Source: Triglochin maritima | Taxonomy: Eukaryota; Streptophyta; Magnoliopsida; Alismatales; Juncaginaceae | NCBI GenBank assembly: GCA_963682175.1 | Contig: OY821789.1 | Coordinates: 4,836,001-4,900,000, forward strand | Length of the DNA stretch: 64,000 bases | Reading direction: 5' to 3' | Shown here: piece after piece, positions 60,467 to 64,000 of the stretch | Layout: every line of letters starts with the position of its first letter | How positions within the stretch are numbered: the first letter of the stretch is position 1 | Program-made: the position numbers and the translations under genes | Notes under the pieces: generated by a model | Told to the model about the DNA's origin: nothing | Seen by the model: only the letters and a program-made list of their open reading frames with translations | Database searches by the model: none

Positions 60467-60863
60467 GGATTTTCGCCCTAATCTTGTAATACAACATGCA
60501 ATCTTTATTTCCTTGAGAGAGATTAGGCTAGAGAGAGATCTAGAGTGCTTTGGGAGACACATTGCTTCCAAATTGTGTAATCTCGGAGACTTCTCTTGTT
60601 GGAGAAGAGCTTCAAGGAAAGAAAATCCGCAGGAGACCCCCCAAGGACGTAGGCATCTTGCCGAACCTTGTAAAATCGCGTGTGTCGTGGTTTGCTTCAT
60701 GTGTGTTGATTGATTGCTTGTTATTTCCATCTTAATTGTGTTTACTTGTTGCATTGAGTTTGGGAGAGGGTCAGAAGTTATAGTTTCTGCATTCAATATT
60801 CGATTTTCGTGGTGCGTGTAATCCGTGTGGAGTTAGTGCATCGTAGATCCCCCTCCCAACAGC

Positions 60864-60875
60864 TGGTATCAGAGC
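60864..60875 (+). other. Primer binding site (initiator Met tRNA)
   Basis: TGGTATCAGAGC lies two bases after the LTR end. It is complementary to the 3' end of plant initiator methionine tRNA, the usual primer for copia elements. Confidence 0.9.
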
Positions 60876-60891
60876 TTTGGTTGCACTTTCG

Positions 60892-63800
60892 ATGGCGGAA
60901 GAAGCACGGAATTTTTGGGTGGAGAAATTCACCGGAAAAGGGAACTTCTCAATATGGCAACGGAGGGTTCGTACGTTGATGTCTCAGACGGACGAGCTAT
61001 TGCTGATGTTGGATGTGATTGAGAAGAAGCCGTCGAAGATGACCGACAAAAAGTGGGAGAGTCTGAATCTCCGGGCTATAGGAATCATCGAGTTGTGCCT
61101 CTCGGATGATTTGCTTTTCGAGGAATCGGCGAAGACCGCAACAGAATATTGGAAACTTCTGGAGGAGAGGTTCATGAAGAAGAACCTTAGCAACAAGTTG
61201 AATCTGAAGCGTCAGCTGTACATGCTTCGGATGAAGGAGAACACACCGTTCATTGAGCATCTCTCGGTGTTCAATAAGTTGATAGCTGATTTTGACTCAG
61301 CTTGAGGACAAGATGGAGGATGTAGACAAGGCAATGTTGTTGTTGACGTCACTGCCGGACTCGTATGAGAATTTGGTGAATACGATCATATATGGCAAGG
61401 ATTCGTTGGTGTTGGAGGAGGTCAAGGGCACGCTGATCTCCTACGATGCAAGGAGGAATTCTGGTAGTAGCTCTTTCGAGAAGGGTGAAGGATTGATCGC
61501 AGCACCGGAAAGGGGCAGGACGGGTAACAAAGGAAGAAGCAACGGAAGGGGCCGGTCCAAATCAAAGGGGAGATCCTTTGAATATTTTTTCTGCAAGAAG
61601 GTTGGTCATATGAAGCGTGATTGTAGGGCCTTCAAGGAGTCGCTGCAGAAAGGGAAAGACGGGTACAATTCCGCCAGTGTGGTGGAGGAGAAGAACGAAG
61701 TCGACGTTCTAACAGTTTGCGCTGCAGGTATTGACAAATCATCATCTGGATGGATTTTGGATACAGGAGCATCATTTCACATGTGCCCGGACAAGGAGTG
61801 GTTCACATCCTATGAGCCACTGAAAGGAGGGATCGTTGTTATGGGCAACGATGCGCCGTGCACTACCGTCGGTATTGGTTCCGTACAGTTCAAGATGTTC
61901 GATGGGTGCATTCGAACGCTGACGGGTGTGCGTCACGTACCGTAGTTGAAGAAGAATCTGATTTCTCTAGGAGAGCTTGATACTCTCGGGTGGAGATGGT
62001 CCGGCGGGGACGGAAAGATTAAGGTCACTCATGGGGCGATGACAGTGATAAAGGGAACCAAGGTGGGCAACTTGTATTGGATGCTCGGGAATGCAGTAGC
62101 AGGAAAGGGTGCAGCAAATGTTGCACAAGACGAAGACAACACCGCACTTTGGCATATGAGACTTGGTCATATGTCGGAAAATGGTTTGTGTGAGCTACAC
62201 AAACAGGGACTGCTGAAGGGTGTTAAGAGCTGCAAATTGGATTTTTGCAAGTATTGTGTCTTCGGAAAACAACACAGGATTCGATTCAAGACGGCTATCC
62301 ACAAGACGAAGGAAATTCTGGAGTATGTGCACTCAGACGTCTGGGGACCGGCTCAAGTTCGGTCAAAAGGTGGAGCCGAATATTTCGTCACATTCATAGA
62401 CGACTTCTCAAGGAAGGTATGGGTTTATTTTCTGAAAAATAAATTTGAAGTCTTTGATAAGTTTAAAGCATGGAAAGCCCAAGTAGAGAAAAGTACAGGA
62501 AAATTTGTTAAGTACTTACGGACAGATAATGGAGGTGAGTACACCTCAAGGGAGTTTGCAAGTTTCTGTGAGAAAGAAGGCGTCACGAGACATTTCACTA
62601 CACCGCGGAGTCCGGAACAAAACGACGTAGCTGAAAGGATGAACATGACACTATGTGAACGGGCAAGGAGCATGAGGCTTCATGCAAATCTGTCGAAGGA
62701 TTTTTGGGCGGAAGCAGTAGATCTTGCAAGCTACTTGGTAAATATCTCACCGTCATCAGCACTTGAATTAAAGACGCCTCAGGAAGTATGGACGGGTGAG
62801 CTATTTGACTACTCGAGGCTTAGGATATTTGGATGCAAAGCCTATGCGTTGGTCGATGAGACACAACGGTCGAAGCTGGATTCGAAATCAAAGGAGTGTA
62901 TATTCCTTGGTTACGATAGGGCAGTGAAAGGATATAAGCTTTGGGATCCGGTGAGCAAGAAGGTACTCCTACGGAGTAATGTGGTCTTTGATGAGACAAG
63001 TTTGCTCAAGGGTCTTGAGAAGAAAGAGCAGCAAGAGGTTCCCATGCAGGATGACGAAATTGAAGTTGGGGTCACGACTTCAAGGGAAGAATCGAATCAA
63101 GAAGTTCAGCAGGAAACAATTGACTCACAAGTAGAGGAGGAAGCTGAGCAAGAGAGTATTGCTCAAGGAAGACAGAGGAGGATCACAAAAGCACCGGTGA
63201 GGTATGATCACGATGATGCTAGTATTGCGTTTGCACTTGTTACCGAATGTGGGGACCCTTGCACATTCGAAGAAGCTATTGAGCAGGAGGACAGGAACAA
63301 GTGGATGGTGGCCATGACCGAAGAGATGAAGTCTCTTCATAAGAATCAAACTTGGGAGTTAACGGAGCTTCCCAAGGGAAAGCGCGCGATTGGGTGCAAG
63401 TGGATCTTCAGGAAGAAGGAAGGGTCATCTCCTATGGAGGAGATAAAGTATAAAACAAGGTTGGTGGCAAAGGGATATGCTCAGAAGGAAGGGGTCGATT
63501 ACAACGAGATCTTCTCACCCGTTGTAAAGCATACCTCTATTAGAGTGTTGTTAGCTATGGTAGCTATGGACAACATGGAGTTAGAGCAGATGGACGTGAA
63601 GACAACTTTTCTTCACGGGCACATAGAGGAAGAGATCTATATGAGGTAGCCGGATGGGTTCATCGCACGAGGCAAGGAAGGACAAGTATGCAAGCTGAAG
63701 AAGTCCCTCTATGGACTTAAGCAATCACCGAGACAGTGGTACAAAAGGTTCGATTTATTTATGATTAATAATGGTTTTGTACGTTGCGATTATGATAGTT

Positions 63801-64000
63801 GTGTATACTTGCGGAGTCTTGGAGACGGTACACACGTGTTCTTGCTTTTGTATGTGGATGACATGTTGATCGCGGCTAAGGAGATGAAGCATATAGATGA
63901 TCTCAAACTGAAGCTTCACGGGGAGTTTGAGATGAAAGACCTCGGAAGTGCAAAGAAGATTCTCGGTATGGAGAGATCTCTAGGGATACCGAGAAATGTG
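60892..64000 (+). pseudogene. Copia gag-pol, broken by frameshifts and stop codons
   Basis: Gag starts at the ATG 60892 (MAEEARNFWVEKFTGKGNF). The frame is lost at a TTTT run (61290-61293), which has one base too many, and resumes in the next frame. The Gag zinc knuckle has Tyr (61583-61585) where the first Cys of CX2CX4HX4C belongs. Protease carries LDTGASFHMC. A TAG at 61943-61945 precedes LKKNLISLG. Integrase has the His/Cys zinc site (WHMRLGH, CKYC) and the D-D-E residues (HSDVWGP, RTDNGGEY, NDVAERM). Reverse transcriptase begins about 63330. A TAG at 63647-63649 falls after EEIYMR, and the YVDDM motif lies near 63850. About 63971-63976 a GA dinucleotide seems duplicated, shifting the frame again. 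This is an inactive copy. RNase H and the 3' LTR are beyond the window. Confidence 0.92.

Larger units (their letters stand above)
59899..60861 (+). repeat. 5' LTR of the copia element, 963 bp
   Basis: Starts TGTTGG and ends CCAACA, an inverted pair. U3 is dominated by the GGTCGACC array (59947-60404), followed 55 bp later by TATAAATA at 60459-60466. The primer binding site begins two bases after the LTR end. The 3' LTR is not in the window, so LTR divergence cannot be measured. Confidence 0.9.
59899..64000 (+). mobile_element. Ty1-copia LTR retrotransposon, right part outside window
   Basis: It has a 5' LTR (59899-60861), a primer binding site, gag, and pol in the order protease, integrase, reverse transcriptase, which defines copia. 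It points away from the PHO1-like gene and starts 416 bp from that gene's ATG. The flanking base block on the left is GACAC (59894-59898); the matching duplication would be outside the window. The coding part carries several lesions, so this copy cannot make full proteins. Confidence 0.93.

Noticed and set aside
1..64000. tRNA, rRNA or other structured RNA genes
   Set aside because: I looked for tRNA-like promoter boxes and conserved arms by eye and found none that I could support. A covariance-model search could still find some.

Overview
This window is nuclear DNA of a flowering plant. It has long genes split by introns of up to about 3.5 kb, plant-only gene families (PHO1-type SPX/EXS exporter, OTS/ULP1-type SUMO protease, SAD2-type importin, CML15/16-type calcium sensor), SINE tails of the plant Au type, and many LTR retrotransposon remnants. 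I cannot name the species or lineage from sequence alone.

Layout, left to right. 1-1913: an LTR on the minus strand, cut by the window edge. 2864-19870 (-): a 22-exon importin beta-like (SAD2/IPO8-type) gene with a one-base frameshift in a homopolymer. 20.1-23.5 kb: AT-rich intergenic DNA with a degenerate repeat. 23589-35814 (-): a 14-exon SUMO protease gene whose large intron 9 carries a retroposed LTR-like insertion, a minisatellite and a 700-bp hAT element with a target duplication. 36.2-42.35 kb: a transposon nest with a dead ZMYM1-like hAT transposase (holding a 38-bp copy of the neighbouring SUMO protease start region) and two solo LTRs. 43402-48442 (+): an 8-exon HDDC2-like phosphohydrolase gene. 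49391-49678 (+): a small single-pass membrane protein. 50.5-51.4 kb: a probable solo LTR. 51869-52345 (+): an intronless calmodulin-like gene with a damaged third EF-hand. 53153-59483 (-): a complete 13-exon PHO1-like phosphate exporter. 59899-64000 (+): the left part of a decayed Ty1-copia element, 416 bp upstream of the PHO1-like start codon and pointing away from it.

The host genes look like unrelated single-copy genes, with no operon-like logic. The most striking structure belongs to the transposons. LTRs of at least two unrelated families carry arrays of the palindrome GGTCGACC set out as pairs about 22 bp apart. In the copia LTR the pairs repeat with an exact 73-bp period over six units, directly upstream of the TATA box. 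Decayed versions (GGTTGACC/GGTCAACC) fill two older LTR-like insertions. This looks like a shared regulatory module of LTR U3 regions.

All exon boundaries were inferred by hand from splice sites, reading frame and family similarity. No alignment or database search was run.
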